A stretch of DNA of 64,000 bases, from contig NZ_VVIP01000043.1 of NCBI RefSeq assembly GCF_009650435.1, forward strand, positions 124,001 through 188,000. The letters run 5' to 3'. This DNA comes from Foetidibacter luteolus (GTDB taxonomy: Bacteria > Bacteroidota > Bacteroidia > Chitinophagales > Chitinophagaceae). Positions within the stretch are counted from its first letter, which is position 1. Each line of letters opens with the position of its first letter. Made by a program: the position numbers and the translations under genes. Shown here piece after piece: positions 1 through 8,124 of this stretch. The notes below the pieces were generated by a model. That model saw nothing but the letters and a program-made list of their open reading frames with translations, ran no database searches and had not been told where the DNA came from.

Positions 1-15
1 AAATCCTTTTTTCAT
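1..15 (-). CDS. Possible 5' end of a gene running off the left edge
   Basis: An ATG on the minus strand at position 15 opens a frame reading MKKGF before the window ends. Only five codons are visible, so this may be chance. It is recorded because the next 750 bases hold no other gene and the gene would be divergent from nothing else in view. Confidence 0.2.
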
Positions 16-488
16 AACGGTATTTTTTAAATTTTTTAAGTTCACCTGCTCTGTAAGCCAAAAGATATGCCAAATAAAATGGGTAACCGGGCAGGGTAAC
101 GCTGTTAAGTTTTAGGCTGCAAATCTCATGATTCTTACAATACAAACAAAATAGGAGTTTAGACAGCGGGCGGTAAATGCCGGGTGCAAAAGAAATGTAA
201 CTTCAAGTAAGAGTTATTAAGTACAAAGTACTTTATGCTACAGCCAGATACGCAATAAACGTGCGTTTTGGGCGCCCTACACACCTGTATTGAATAAAAC
301 TATTTTACTTTTTTGCCCCCGGAACAAGCCCGGGACAGGCTTGACACAAAAAAAGGAAAAAACGATATACAGCACGTTTCTTCCGTTCGCCCTGATTAAG
401 CTTTTGTACTACTATGATTTAAGCAGCAGGATTTTCATAAACAAAAAGTTACTTCGCTTTTAAATACAGCCTTACTGCTAAGACAACT
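16..488. other. Non-coding stretch at the left edge
   Basis: No convincing gene is seen here. The stretch has A/T-rich runs and a small inverted repeat, CAAGCC (325-330) and GGCTTG (338-343), separated by seven bases. Short reading frames across it lack family features. Confidence 0.4.
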
Positions 489-611
489 GCCTGTTAAACC
501 TTTGGGTGAGGGATTGAAGCGGTTACCCCGGTGAAGGCCATTGCAGCAGGGCTTTTGTGCCGGAGTAATAGCGAAAAGCCCGACCCCTTGCGCAGCTCGG
601 GGGCACCCCCA
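489..611 (-). repeat. Dispersed repeat family A, copy 1
   Basis: Recurring landmarks are a GGGTGAGGGATTGAAGCGG start (near 504), a central GTGCCGGAGTAATAGCG, then AAAGCCCGACCCCTTGCG and a terminal GGGGGCACCCCC palindrome. The same order is seen near 24.4, 25.1 and 55.55 kb, with a shortened copy at 27.7 kb. All but the last copy are intergenic. It encodes no recognisable protein; a 73-codon minus-strand frame over it is only the repeat translated. The family resembles non-autonomous palindromic elements, but its mechanism of spread is unknown. Confidence 0.75.
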
Positions 612-765
612 AGTACGAAAGTAGAAGTACGAAGTACTTTTATTTGCCTGCACCATGTTATATGCAAATGTGAGAAGTAGTGAAAATGCCTCTGGCGAAG
701 GAAAGGCCTGTCAATTATCGTACTTAGTATAGCGTACCTAAATTGTTACTGAATGTAAGATGTAG

Positions 766-1650
766 TTACTGCTGTAAGGAAGCAATGTATTCCATTACTT
801 CCTGCAAAGAAGTTTTGAGCTTTATACCGGCAGGTATGGAACTTTTTAGGGTTTTGGTTAACCTGCCGGAAACAATAATGGTGCTGGCCGGCAAACGGCT
901 GGCAATACTTTGGGCAAACTTTTCGAAATTAAAGTTGCCCGAAACGGAGGTAAGGTGGGTATATAAATAGTCCGGCTGTTTTAAACGCGTTACGTATTCA
1001 ATATCTTTTAACGGCGTATTGGCCCCGATGTACAAAACTTTGATGCCACGGGTTTTAAGCAGGTAATACATGTACAGCAAACCAATTTCATGATGCTCGC
1101 CTTCGGGCAGAAAAAGCAGTACGGTTTTGTTTACCTGCACCAGGCTTACGGTTTCTTCTATGCCAACAATAAGCTTTTGACGTATCAGGTTGCTTACCAG
1201 GTGTTCCTGTGCCGGGTTGATATTGTTGGTAAGCCAGAGTATGCCAATACGCTCCAGGAAAGGAAAGATTAGCTGGTTAATGGCTTTTTCTATGCCGTGT
1301 GCATAAATGTAATCGTCTATCCTGCTTTCAAATTCATCCATCTGCAGGTCTATCATTAACTGAATGAGTTCATTTATCACCCGCTCCTGCAGGGCTTGTG
1401 CATGGGATAATGTGCGGATTTTTTCTTTTATCTCCAGTTCCGTCATACGGTTGATATGCGATACTTTATAGCCGTAGCGGTTGAGCAGTGATATGTTGAG
1501 GATGGTTTTAAGCTCGTCGTTACTGTACAGCCTTATATTGGTATCTGTACGTTTTGGACGTAAGAAAGCATAGCGTTGCTCCCATATACGAAGGGTATGC
1601 GCTTTAATGCCCGAAAGGTTTTCTAAATCTCTTATGGTAAACGCATTCAT
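766..1650 (-). CDS. MerR-family regulator with cobalamin-binding domain (CarH/LitR-like)
   Basis: 294 residues. An N-terminal MerR winged helix (about residues 4-72, with the typical LRIWEQRY recognition segment at 20-27) is followed by a helical B12-binding cap and a Rossmann-type B12-binding domain (about 175-290). The cap carries W139 followed nine residues later by E149-H150, the Wx9EH signature of light-sensing CarH proteins. The next domain carries E185-x-H187-x-x-G190, in which the His is the expected lower axial cobalt ligand. Known CarH proteins bind adenosylcobalamin, repress carotenoid genes in the dark and release DNA on illumination. Here the target genes are not in view; the neighbour to the left is cut off. 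ATG start at 1650. The family call is strong, while light sensing is inferred from residues only. Confidence 0.88.
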   Translation of the reverse strand: MNAFTIRDLENLSGIKAHTLRIWEQRYAFLRPKRTDTNIRLYSNDELKTILNISLLNRYGYKVSHINRMTELEIKEKIRTLSHAQALQERVINELIQLMIDLQMDEFESRIDDYIYAHGIEKAINQLIFPFLERIGILWLTNNINPAQEHLVSNLIRQKLIVGIEETVSLVQVNKTVLLFLPEGEHHEIGLLYMYYLLKTRGIKVLYIGANTPLKDIEYVTRLKQPDYLYTHLTSVSGNFNFEKFAQSIASRLPASTIIVSGRLTKTLKSSIPAGIKLKTSLQEVMEYIASLQQ

Positions 1651-1698
1651 AACAGTAATACAAACGGTTGCCGCAAAAAGTTCGTAGAAAATAAAATA

Positions 1699-1730
1699 AA
1701 AAGCCTGACCTTTTGCAGGGTCAGGCTTTT
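1699..1730 (-). terminator. Rho-independent terminator after rmlA
   Basis: A 12-bp perfect stem, AAAAGCCTGACC (1699-1710) and GGTCAGGCTTTT (1719-1730), has an 8-base loop and A/T runs on both sides. It lies between the end of rmlA (1751) and the start of the MerR gene (1650). It is placed to end the exopolysaccharide transcript and is symmetric enough to work in both directions. Confidence 0.85.
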
Positions 1731-1750
1731 AAACAAAATTAAAGGTAATA

Positions 1751-2611
1751 TCAGGCTTTTAGCCTTCTTAAATATTCTCCATAACCGCTTTTGGAATATA
1801 AATCTGCCAGTTTAAGTAATTGGCCATGATCAATAAACCCCATGCGATAAGCCACTTCTTCTATGCAGCCCACTTTTTGGGCCTGGCGTTTTTCTATAAC
1901 CCTCACAAATTCGCAGGCATCGCTTAGCGAATCAAATGTACCGGTATCCAGCCAGGCAACGCCGCGGTTCATAACCCCAACTTTTAGTTTGCCTTGCTTA
2001 AGGTAAACAGCATTTACATCAGTTATTTCGTACTCGCCCCGCGGTGACGGGGGAATATTCCTGGCTATTTCCACCACGCTGTTGTCGTAAAAATAAAGGC
2101 CGGGAACAGCATAGTTTGATTTAGGTTGTTTTGGCTTTTCCTCTACGGAAAGTGCGTTGAAATCTTTATCAAATTCAACCACACCGTAACGCTCAGGATC
2201 GTTTACTTCGTAGGCAAAAATGGCAGCGCCATCCACATCGTTAAACGATTGAACAAGTTTGCTAAAGCCAGAACCATAGAAAATGTTGTCGCCAAGTATT
2301 AATGCCACTTTATCGTTGCCAATAAATTCTTCGCCAATTACAAATGCCTGGGCAAGGCCGTTGGGCTTTTCCTGCACAGCATATTGAAAAGTACAGCCTA
2401 CGGCGGTACCATCGCCCAGCAGCCGTTGAAACTGTACGGAATCCTCGGGTGTGGTAATGATCAAAATATCTTTAATGCCCGCCAGCATAAGTATAGAAAG
2501 CGGGTAATAGATCATGGGTTTATCATATACCGGCATTAATTGCTTACTAACGCCCTTGGTAATGGGGTAAAGCCTTGTGCCGGAGCCGCCGGCTAAAATT
2601 ATTCCTTTCAT
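1751..2611 (-). CDS. rmlA: Glucose-1-phosphate thymidylyltransferase
   Basis: 286 residues, the usual length. It makes dTDP-glucose from dTTP and glucose 1-phosphate, the first step of dTDP-deoxysugar synthesis in the cytoplasm. The N-terminus has the nucleotidyltransferase signature GGSGTRLYP with the downstream [16 protein letters not shown] block. The LGDNIFYG metal-binding segment and the [20 protein letters not shown] sugar-binding block are intact. The ATG overlaps the TGA of rmlC by four bases, so translation is probably coupled. It is the last gene of the minus-strand cluster and a terminator follows it. Confidence 0.97.
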   Translation of the reverse strand: MKGIILAGGSGTRLYPITKGVSKQLMPVYDKPMIYYPLSILMLAGIKDILIITTPEDSVQFQRLLGDGTAVGCTFQYAVQEKPNGLAQAFVIGEEFIGNDKVALILGDNIFYGSGFSKLVQSFNDVDGAAIFAYEVNDPERYGVVEFDKDFNALSVEEKPKQPKSNYAVPGLYFYDNSVVEIARNIPPSPRGEYEITDVNAVYLKQGKLKVGVMNRGVAWLDTGTFDSLSDACEFVRVIEKRQAQKVGCIEEVAYRMGFIDHGQLLKLADLYSKSGYGEYLRRLKA

Positions 2612-3189
2612 ACTGCCAGGTTTGCTTTAAGGCCCATGCTAAAAGCAGGGTTGATGTTTTTCAATAATGGATTTTGTTTGTCTTTATCAGAAAGTATTAA
2701 AGTTTCTTCAGGTAACTGCCAGTTAATGCCCAATTCGGGGTCGTTATACATTAAGCCTCCTTCAGACGCCTTGTTATAATAGTTGTCGCATTTGTAAAAA
2801 AAAGTGGCTTTTTCACTCAGCACTACAAAACCGTGGGCAAACCCCCTGGGAATATACAACTGAGTACGAGATGTGGCTGACAATTCCAATGCAAAATGCT
2901 GGCCGTATGTAGGTGAGGCCTGCCGTATATCCACAGCTACATCCAGTACGCTGCCTTGTAAAACCCTTACCAGCTTGGCCTGGGCAAATTCGCCGGTTTG
3001 AAAATGAAGCCCACGCAATACGCCTTTTACAGAGGCTGATTGATTGTCTTGCACAAAATCGGCAGTAATACCGGTTTCTTTATAAAATTTCTCTTTGTTG
3101 AAGCTTTCAAAAAAATAGCCCCTGCTGTCTTCAAAAACTGTATCGTGAATAATGTAGCAGCCGCTAAGGGGTGTTTGTTCCAGTTTCAT
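2608..3189 (-). CDS. rmlC: dTDP-4-dehydrorhamnose 3,5-epimerase
   Basis: 193 residues from the ATG at 3189. A longer frame starts at a GTG at 3207, but the ATG gives the normal family N-terminus ([10 protein letters not shown]). It epimerises C3 and C5 of dTDP-4-keto-6-deoxyglucose. The cupin-like core is complete: DNQSxS near residue 48, the catalytic His in RGLHFQ (H62), [10 protein letters not shown] (112-121) and the active-site Tyr around 132. It shares four bases with rmlA and lies about 300 bases downstream of rmlB, from which a dispersed repeat separates it. No reductase RmlD is present in the window, so the final sugar is uncertain. Confidence 0.96.
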   Translation of the reverse strand: MKLEQTPLSGCYIIHDTVFEDSRGYFFESFNKEKFYKETGITADFVQDNQSASVKGVLRGLHFQTGEFAQAKLVRVLQGSVLDVAVDIRQASPTYGQHFALELSATSRTQLYIPRGFAHGFVVLSEKATFFYKCDNYYNKASEGGLMYNDPELGINWQLPEETLILSDKDKQNPLLKNINPAFSMGLKANLAV

Positions 3190-3249
3190 AAATTGTAATA
3201 ATGCCACAAAAGTAGTGGCTTTGTTTTAGGTTAATGTTTAGGGTTATGC

Positions 3250-3465
3250 TTTGGTGGCCGGCGCCAGGAATGCTTATTGAGCATCGTTGCGTCGCACTAC
3301 GTTTATCGTCCGGTTTTTTATGGCGGCAGAGAAACAGGGCTGATTGATCAGTAGTTTCATATTCAAAGTTTGCCAGCCGCCGGTTACAACCAGTAACACC
3401 AGGCTGCATAGCGGACAAGGCGTACAAGTGAGTGACACAAGTAAAGCCCAATAGTAGCAATACAG
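3250..3465. repeat. Dispersed repeat family B between rmlC and rmlB
   Basis: It holds GCATCGTTGCGTCGCACTAC (3281-3300) and CGTACAAGTGAGTGACACAA (about 3420-3439). These motifs recur, together or singly, in the gaps at 30.05, 38.07, 48.1, 52.1 and 61.35 kb. A 98-codon minus-strand frame across it has no family features and is not called. The element splits rmlB from rmlC, which are usually adjacent. Confidence 0.65.
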
Positions 3466-3487
3466 CTAAGTGCCAAAAAAATTACAG

Positions 3488-4543
3488 CTACCTTTCCGCG
3501 TACTGCTGCTCATAATATTTCTGGTAATCGCCGCTGGTTACATGCTCCAGCCATTGACTGTTTGCCAGGTACCAGTCTATTGTTTTGGCAAGGCCTTCTT
3601 CAAACGTTACGGAAGGAGACCAGCCCAATTCTTTGTTGATTTTAGTGGCGTCTATTGCATAGCGCAAATCGTGCCCGGGACGGTCTTTTACATACGAAAT
3701 CAGTTGCTCGCTTGTACCGGGTTGGCGGCCCAATTTTTCGTCCATCAATTTGCAGAGTAGCTTAACCAGGTCAATGTTTTTCCATTCGTTAAAGCCGCCG
3801 ATATTATAGGTTTCGTTGTTTTTACCATGGTGAAAAACGGTATCAATAGCGCGGGCATGGTCTATTACAAACAGCCAGTCACGGGTGTTTTCTCCCTTGC
3901 CGTAAACGGGCAATGGCTTGTTATTGATGATATTATTGATAAAAAGCGGTATCAGTTTTTCGGGAAAATGATTGGGGCCATAGTTATTGGAGCAGTTGGT
4001 AATTACGTACTGCATGTGGTAGGTTTCGCCATAGGCCCTCACAAAATGATCTGATGAAGCTTTGCTGGCGGAGTAGGGTGAATTTGGTGAATAGGCGGTT
4101 GTTTCGGTAAAGAAGCCGGTATCGCCAAGGGTGCCATACACTTCATCGGTAGAAACATGGTAAAACCTGTGGCCGGAAAGATTGGCTTTCCATTGTTCCT
4201 TGGCTACATTCAGCAAGTTTACCGTGCCAACAATATTGGTGTAAATAAAATCAAGCGGCGAAAGTATAGAACGGTCAACATGCGATTCCGCGGCAAGGTG
4301 AATAACATCGGTAATGCCGTACCTGCTGAAAACTTCGCTTAATTGATCAGGTTGCAGGATATTGGCTTTTTCGAAGAAATAGTTAGGTTCGTTTTCTATG
4401 TCTTCCAGGTTTTCGAGGTTGCCGGCGTAAGTAAGCGCATCAAGATTGATTATTTTATAGTGCGGGTACTTTTTTACAAAAAGCCGTACCACATGCGAGC
4501 CTATAAAGCCGGCGCCGCCGGTGATGAGAATGTTCCTGCTCAT
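3488..4543 (-). CDS. rmlB: dTDP-glucose 4,6-dehydratase
   Basis: 351 residues, full length. It is an NAD-dependent extended short-chain dehydrogenase that converts dTDP-glucose to dTDP-4-keto-6-deoxyglucose. The sequence shows the Rossmann motif TGGAGFIG (8-15), the family-specific NLDALTYAGNLENL block, the active-site STDEVYG (131-137) and the catalytic Tyr157-x3-Lys161 (YSASK). NCSNNYGPNHFPEKLIP and NTRDWLFVIDHARA, typical of RmlB, are also present. It follows the epimerase gene by 31 bases and precedes rmlC with a 300-base repeat-filled gap. It is probably co-transcribed with the polysaccharide cluster. Confidence 0.97.
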   Translation of the reverse strand: MSRNILITGGAGFIGSHVVRLFVKKYPHYKIINLDALTYAGNLENLEDIENEPNYFFEKANILQPDQLSEVFSRYGITDVIHLAAESHVDRSILSPLDFIYTNIVGTVNLLNVAKEQWKANLSGHRFYHVSTDEVYGTLGDTGFFTETTAYSPNSPYSASKASSDHFVRAYGETYHMQYVITNCSNNYGPNHFPEKLIPLFINNIINNKPLPVYGKGENTRDWLFVIDHARAIDTVFHHGKNNETYNIGGFNEWKNIDLVKLLCKLMDEKLGRQPGTSEQLISYVKDRPGHDLRYAIDATKINKELGWSPSVTFEEGLAKTIDWYLANSQWLEHVTSGDYQKYYEQQYAER

Positions 4544-4574
4544 GATAGTGTTTTAGATTTAGCTGAGTTAAGGG

Positions 4575-5630
4575 TTAATGAATATGATAATAGGTTTTAT
4601 ACCAGTTCACAAATTGCTTTACCCCGTATTGTATACTGGTGGATGGTTTATAACCAATATCGTTAACAAGGTCAGAGATATCCGCATAGGTTTCGGGAAC
4701 ATCTCCGGCCTGAAGGGGCAGCATTTCTTTTATAGCGGTTAAATTTAACTCCTTTTCAATTGCCAGCACAAAATCCAGCAGGTTAACAGGGGCGTTATTG
4801 CCAATGTTATAGATTTTATATGGTGCGCTTGAAGCGGAAATATCTAACCCTTCGGTCTTCCATGCGGGGTTTTGTTGGGGAATATGGCTTAGAACCCTTA
4901 CCACACCTTCAACAATATCATCCACATAAGTAAAATCACGCAGCATTTTACCGTGGTTATACAATTGAATGGGCTTGCCTTCTATTATGGCTTGCGTAAA
5001 AAGGAAAAGCGCCATATCAGGACGGCCCCAGGGGCCATAGGCTGTAAAAAACCTTAAGCCTGTGGTTGGAAGGTTAAAAAGATGACTATACGTATGCGCC
5101 ATTAATTCATTGCTTTTTTTAGTGGCGCCGTAGAGTGAAATAGAATGGTCGGTATTATCGGTAGTTTTAAAAGGGTATTGCTCGTTAAGGCCGTAAACGC
5201 TGGAACTGCTGGCATATACCAGGTGTTGTATGCTGTGCTGCCGGCAGCATTCCAGTATATTGACAAAAGAAATTATGTTGCTTTCTATATAAGCATCAGG
5301 ATTTATAAGGCTATACCTTACGCCTGCCTGGGCAGCGAGATGCACCACATAATCGAACTTTTCATCGGCAAAAAGCTTTTGCAACTGGTTTTTATCAGCG
5401 ATGTGAAGTTGCTGGAAAGTGTAATTTTTATTTGTTTCACTTGTTATTTTAGCGTTTTGTACCAGTTTACGGGGCATAATACCCTGGTTGTTCAGCCTGT
5501 CGCATTTTAGCTGAACGTCGTAATAGTTGTTGAGGTTATCAATACCAACAACCTTGTGGCCATCCTGCAACAGCCTGTTAACTGTGTGAAAACCAATAAA
5601 TCCGGCTGCGCCGGTTACGAGTACGTTCAT
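4575..5630 (-). CDS. UDP-glucuronate 4-epimerase-like NAD-dependent epimerase
   Basis: 351 residues. It is an extended short-chain dehydrogenase with TGAAGFIG at 6-13 and catalytic Tyr167-x3-Lys171 (YGATKK). The GIDNLNNYYDVQLKCDRL block after the second strand, plus RFFTAYGPWGRPDMA and RDFTYVDDIVEG, are hallmarks of the CapI/UDP-glucuronate 4-epimerase branch. This branch makes UDP-galacturonate for capsules. The start lies one base after the stop of the upstream glycosyltransferase, so it is operonic. The exact sugar specificity cannot be read from sequence alone. Related enzymes act on UDP-N-acetylated sugars. Confidence 0.88.
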   Translation of the reverse strand: MNVLVTGAAGFIGFHTVNRLLQDGHKVVGIDNLNNYYDVQLKCDRLNNQGIMPRKLVQNAKITSETNKNYTFQQLHIADKNQLQKLFADEKFDYVVHLAAQAGVRYSLINPDAYIESNIISFVNILECCRQHSIQHLVYASSSSVYGLNEQYPFKTTDNTDHSISLYGATKKSNELMAHTYSHLFNLPTTGLRFFTAYGPWGRPDMALFLFTQAIIEGKPIQLYNHGKMLRDFTYVDDIVEGVVRVLSHIPQQNPAWKTEGLDISASSAPYKIYNIGNNAPVNLLDFVLAIEKELNLTAIKEMLPLQAGDVPETYADISDLVNDIGYKPSTSIQYGVKQFVNWYKTYYHIH

Positions 5631-5631
5631 A

Positions 5632-6831
5632 TCAAAGGGCGCCTTTTTGCTTCAGGCAGTCATAATACAGTTGTTTGGTTTGCTCCACTTCCCGCTGCCG
5701 TGAAAATTTTTGCGTGGCAAAAATACGGCCTTTTTGGCCCATGGATTGCCTGAGTGAAGGGCTCTGTATTAATAAATTGAGTTTTTCAGCGAAATCTTCC
5801 GGGCTGAAGCTGTTAACCAGCAACCCGGTTTCTCCTTCGCTGATGGTATCTCTAACACCGCCAACATTGGTAGCCACGATGGGTTTGCTGCAAAGCTGGG
5901 CTTCAATGAGTGAAAGCGGGGTACCTTCGTTGAGTGAAGTAAGTGCCACAATATCAAGGCCATGAAGCACTTGAGTGATATCATCCACCCAGGAAGTAAA
6001 GATAACCGGGGCTGCGGGATTGTTACCTTGTTCTGCCCAGACAATGCCTGCCTGGCTAAGTTGTCGCTGTAGAACAGGCTTTAATTCGCCATCGCCAACC
6101 AAGAAGAAGCGAAGGTTTGGGCTACCATTTTTCATCATTAAAGCCACCACTTCAACAAACAATGCCTGGTTTTTTACAGGCACCATGCGACCAATGATGC
6201 CGATGGCAATCTCATTCTCTGAGAGATTGTACTGTTTTCGGAAAGAAGCCCGGTGGATCTCTGAATCCTGGATATAGTTAGCCGGATCGGAGCCAAGCGG
6301 GATTACATGAATTTTTTGCGGAGGCGCTATTTTGTATACTCCGGTCAGCTCATTTTTTTGAAAAGGGCTAATTGCGACAATCGCCGTACTGATACTGCCG
6401 AGAAATTGCTCAGCTTTTTTTACCAGTAAAGAGACAAAGGAGTTATAGTACGAGTGAAAAATATGCCCGTGAAAAGTATGCGCAATTACTTTTACCCCGG
6501 CCATCCGCGCCGCTAACCGGCCTATTAAGCCTGATTTGGCGCCGTGGGTATGCACAATATCTGGCTTTATTTTTTTGATCAGGCGATAAATTTCAATAAA
6601 GGCAAGCACGTCTTTTAAAGGGTTAACTGTACGTTTTAAATGCTTTATTTTCTGAACGTTATGGATTGGAAACTTCTTAAGAAGAAAAAGGGCATCTTCT
6701 TCATCGGGTTGCTTATCGCCATATACGACGTTAACGGTAAAGTTTTTTTTAGCCAGATAATGCGCCAGTGGTATGGTGTCTAAGGATTGGCCGCCGATAA
6801 CGAGCCGGTTAAGGAGGAAGAGGAGTGTCAA
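5632..6831 (-). CDS. Glycosyltransferase family 4 (capsule/EPS)
   Basis: 399 residues, with a GT-B fold. The N-terminal acceptor half has GGQSLDTIPLAHYL and HTHGAKSGLIGRLAA. The C-terminal donor half has IIGRMVPVKNQ and the E-x7-E motif (NEGTPLSLIEAQLCSKPIVA). It is a cytoplasmic or membrane-associated retaining transferase that adds one sugar to the lipid-linked repeat unit. There is no ATG in frame near the start: the frame opens with TTG at 6831, and a stop lies 12 codons upstream, so TTG initiation is likely. The epimerase gene begins one base after its stop. The sugar transferred is unknown. Confidence 0.9.
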   Translation of the reverse strand: MTLLFLLNRLVIGGQSLDTIPLAHYLAKKNFTVNVVYGDKQPDEEDALFLLKKFPIHNVQKIKHLKRTVNPLKDVLAFIEIYRLIKKIKPDIVHTHGAKSGLIGRLAARMAGVKVIAHTFHGHIFHSYYNSFVSLLVKKAEQFLGSISTAIVAISPFQKNELTGVYKIAPPQKIHVIPLGSDPANYIQDSEIHRASFRKQYNLSENEIAIGIIGRMVPVKNQALFVEVVALMMKNGSPNLRFFLVGDGELKPVLQRQLSQAGIVWAEQGNNPAAPVIFTSWVDDITQVLHGLDIVALTSLNEGTPLSLIEAQLCSKPIVATNVGGVRDTISEGETGLLVNSFSPEDFAEKLNLLIQSPSLRQSMGQKGRIFATQKFSRQREVEQTKQLYYDCLKQKGAL

Positions 6832-6882
6832 AGAGAATAAAAAGTTGGTAAATTTATGAAGTGACTATAGACGGCGGAATTG

Positions 6883-7998
6883 TCATTTTTCGTCTTTAAG
6901 AATTAGTTGGTACAGCTGATGCCAGGACTGAACGAATGGCTGATTGGGTTCCTTAAACATCGGCTTATGAAAATCCAAGTTGCCTTTTATAGCTTTTAAC
7001 ATAAGGGCAGAGAGTGAGTTTACATCTGTAGTGTCGAAAAAGCAGGCTTTTTCGTAAGTATTAACTGTTTCATAGGCATAGCGGCAATCGGCTACAAGAA
7101 TAGGTAAATCAAAAAATTTGGCTTCTGTTATGGGAAGTCCCCAGGTTTCCATTTTAGATGGAAACACCAGGCAATTACTTTTTCGATATAAAGCCCAAAC
7201 GTTTTCTCTTTCCTGCACACCTATAAAGCAGATACACGGAAGGTCGCTATATTCTTGTTTCAATCGGGTTGCATACAAATTTTCAGTACCGTCAAAAGTT
7301 ACAATCAGCTCAAATTTGTAGCTCTTCCGGTACAATATTCTTGCTGCATCAAATAATAACTCAAAATTTTTTGAAGTGCGTGGTAAAGCGGGATATAAAA
7401 AACGGAAAGGTTGAACTGCCTCCTTTGTTTCTTCCTTAAAATCTGGAACAATAACATTGGGATATGCTACCACAACATTGGACAACTTGAAAGCTTTTTC
7501 AAATTCAGTTCGCATCCATTGTTGCTGTACAAAAACATACCTGTTTGAATGAATGTTTATCCTGTAAAAGAGTTTATAAAGAAAGTGAAAGAAAAACAAC
7601 TTCTTGCGCCAGGTAACATCTTTTTCCAACTTATAAAATGGCGCGGGATTGTGGCAGTAAACAACTTTCTTTTTTGCTCTTGCATTTGGTGTGAGATCGT
7701 TTATAGAAATCCATACATCCGTATGCAGTTTTATTGAAATGAACCAGCAGTGTACATACTCAAACCATATACGTAGTAACCACGATTTTTTGGGATAGGC
7801 AAATTGCCTTATTTCCACGTTCTTTAAATGAGCAATCTCTGTAAACTGAATTTTATTGTTAACAAACAGTATCAGCCTGTAATCTTCAATGTAATCTCTC
7901 ACAAACGCATTTACAGCATCTTTCAAAATACTTAACGGGCCTCCGATAGTAAGATTTACAGCAGAGATGAGAACAATTGGCTTTTGCAAGTTGAGCAT
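6883..7998 (-). CDS. Glycosyltransferase family 4 (capsule/EPS)
   Basis: 371 residues, with an ATG at 7998. The C-terminal half shows the GT4 donor-binding pattern: FRFLYPALPRTSKNFELL, then FPSKMETWGLPITEAKFFDLPILVADC, containing the conserved E-x7-E. The N-terminal half is less conserved, as is usual for acceptor domains. It lies 51 bases upstream of the next GT4 in transcription order and 126 bases after the DUF4838 gene. It probably adds one residue of the repeat unit. The donor and linkage cannot be told from sequence. Confidence 0.85.
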   Translation of the reverse strand: MLNLQKPIVLISAVNLTIGGPLSILKDAVNAFVRDYIEDYRLILFVNNKIQFTEIAHLKNVEIRQFAYPKKSWLLRIWFEYVHCWFISIKLHTDVWISINDLTPNARAKKKVVYCHNPAPFYKLEKDVTWRKKLFFFHFLYKLFYRINIHSNRYVFVQQQWMRTEFEKAFKLSNVVVAYPNVIVPDFKEETKEAVQPFRFLYPALPRTSKNFELLFDAARILYRKSYKFELIVTFDGTENLYATRLKQEYSDLPCICFIGVQERENVWALYRKSNCLVFPSKMETWGLPITEAKFFDLPILVADCRYAYETVNTYEKACFFDTTDVNSLSALMLKAIKGNLDFHKPMFKEPNQPFVQSWHQLYQLILKDEK

Positions 7999-8124
7999 CT
8001 TAACAAATTGATAATGCCTTAAAGAAAAATTATCGGATACGCTAAAGGATAATTCGTAGTAAAAAATAACCGCATGCTGTTGGGGGAATCAAGAATCGGA
8101 CAATTCACTCTGCCGGATCAGTTA

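Noticed and set aside
435..656. 73-codon minus-strand frame at the left edge
   Set aside because: It is a translation of repeat family A; similar peptides appear at other copies, and there is no protein-like conservation.
3164..3460. 98-codon minus-strand frame between rmlC and rmlB
   Set aside because: It overlaps the rmlC start and consists of family B repeat sequence.
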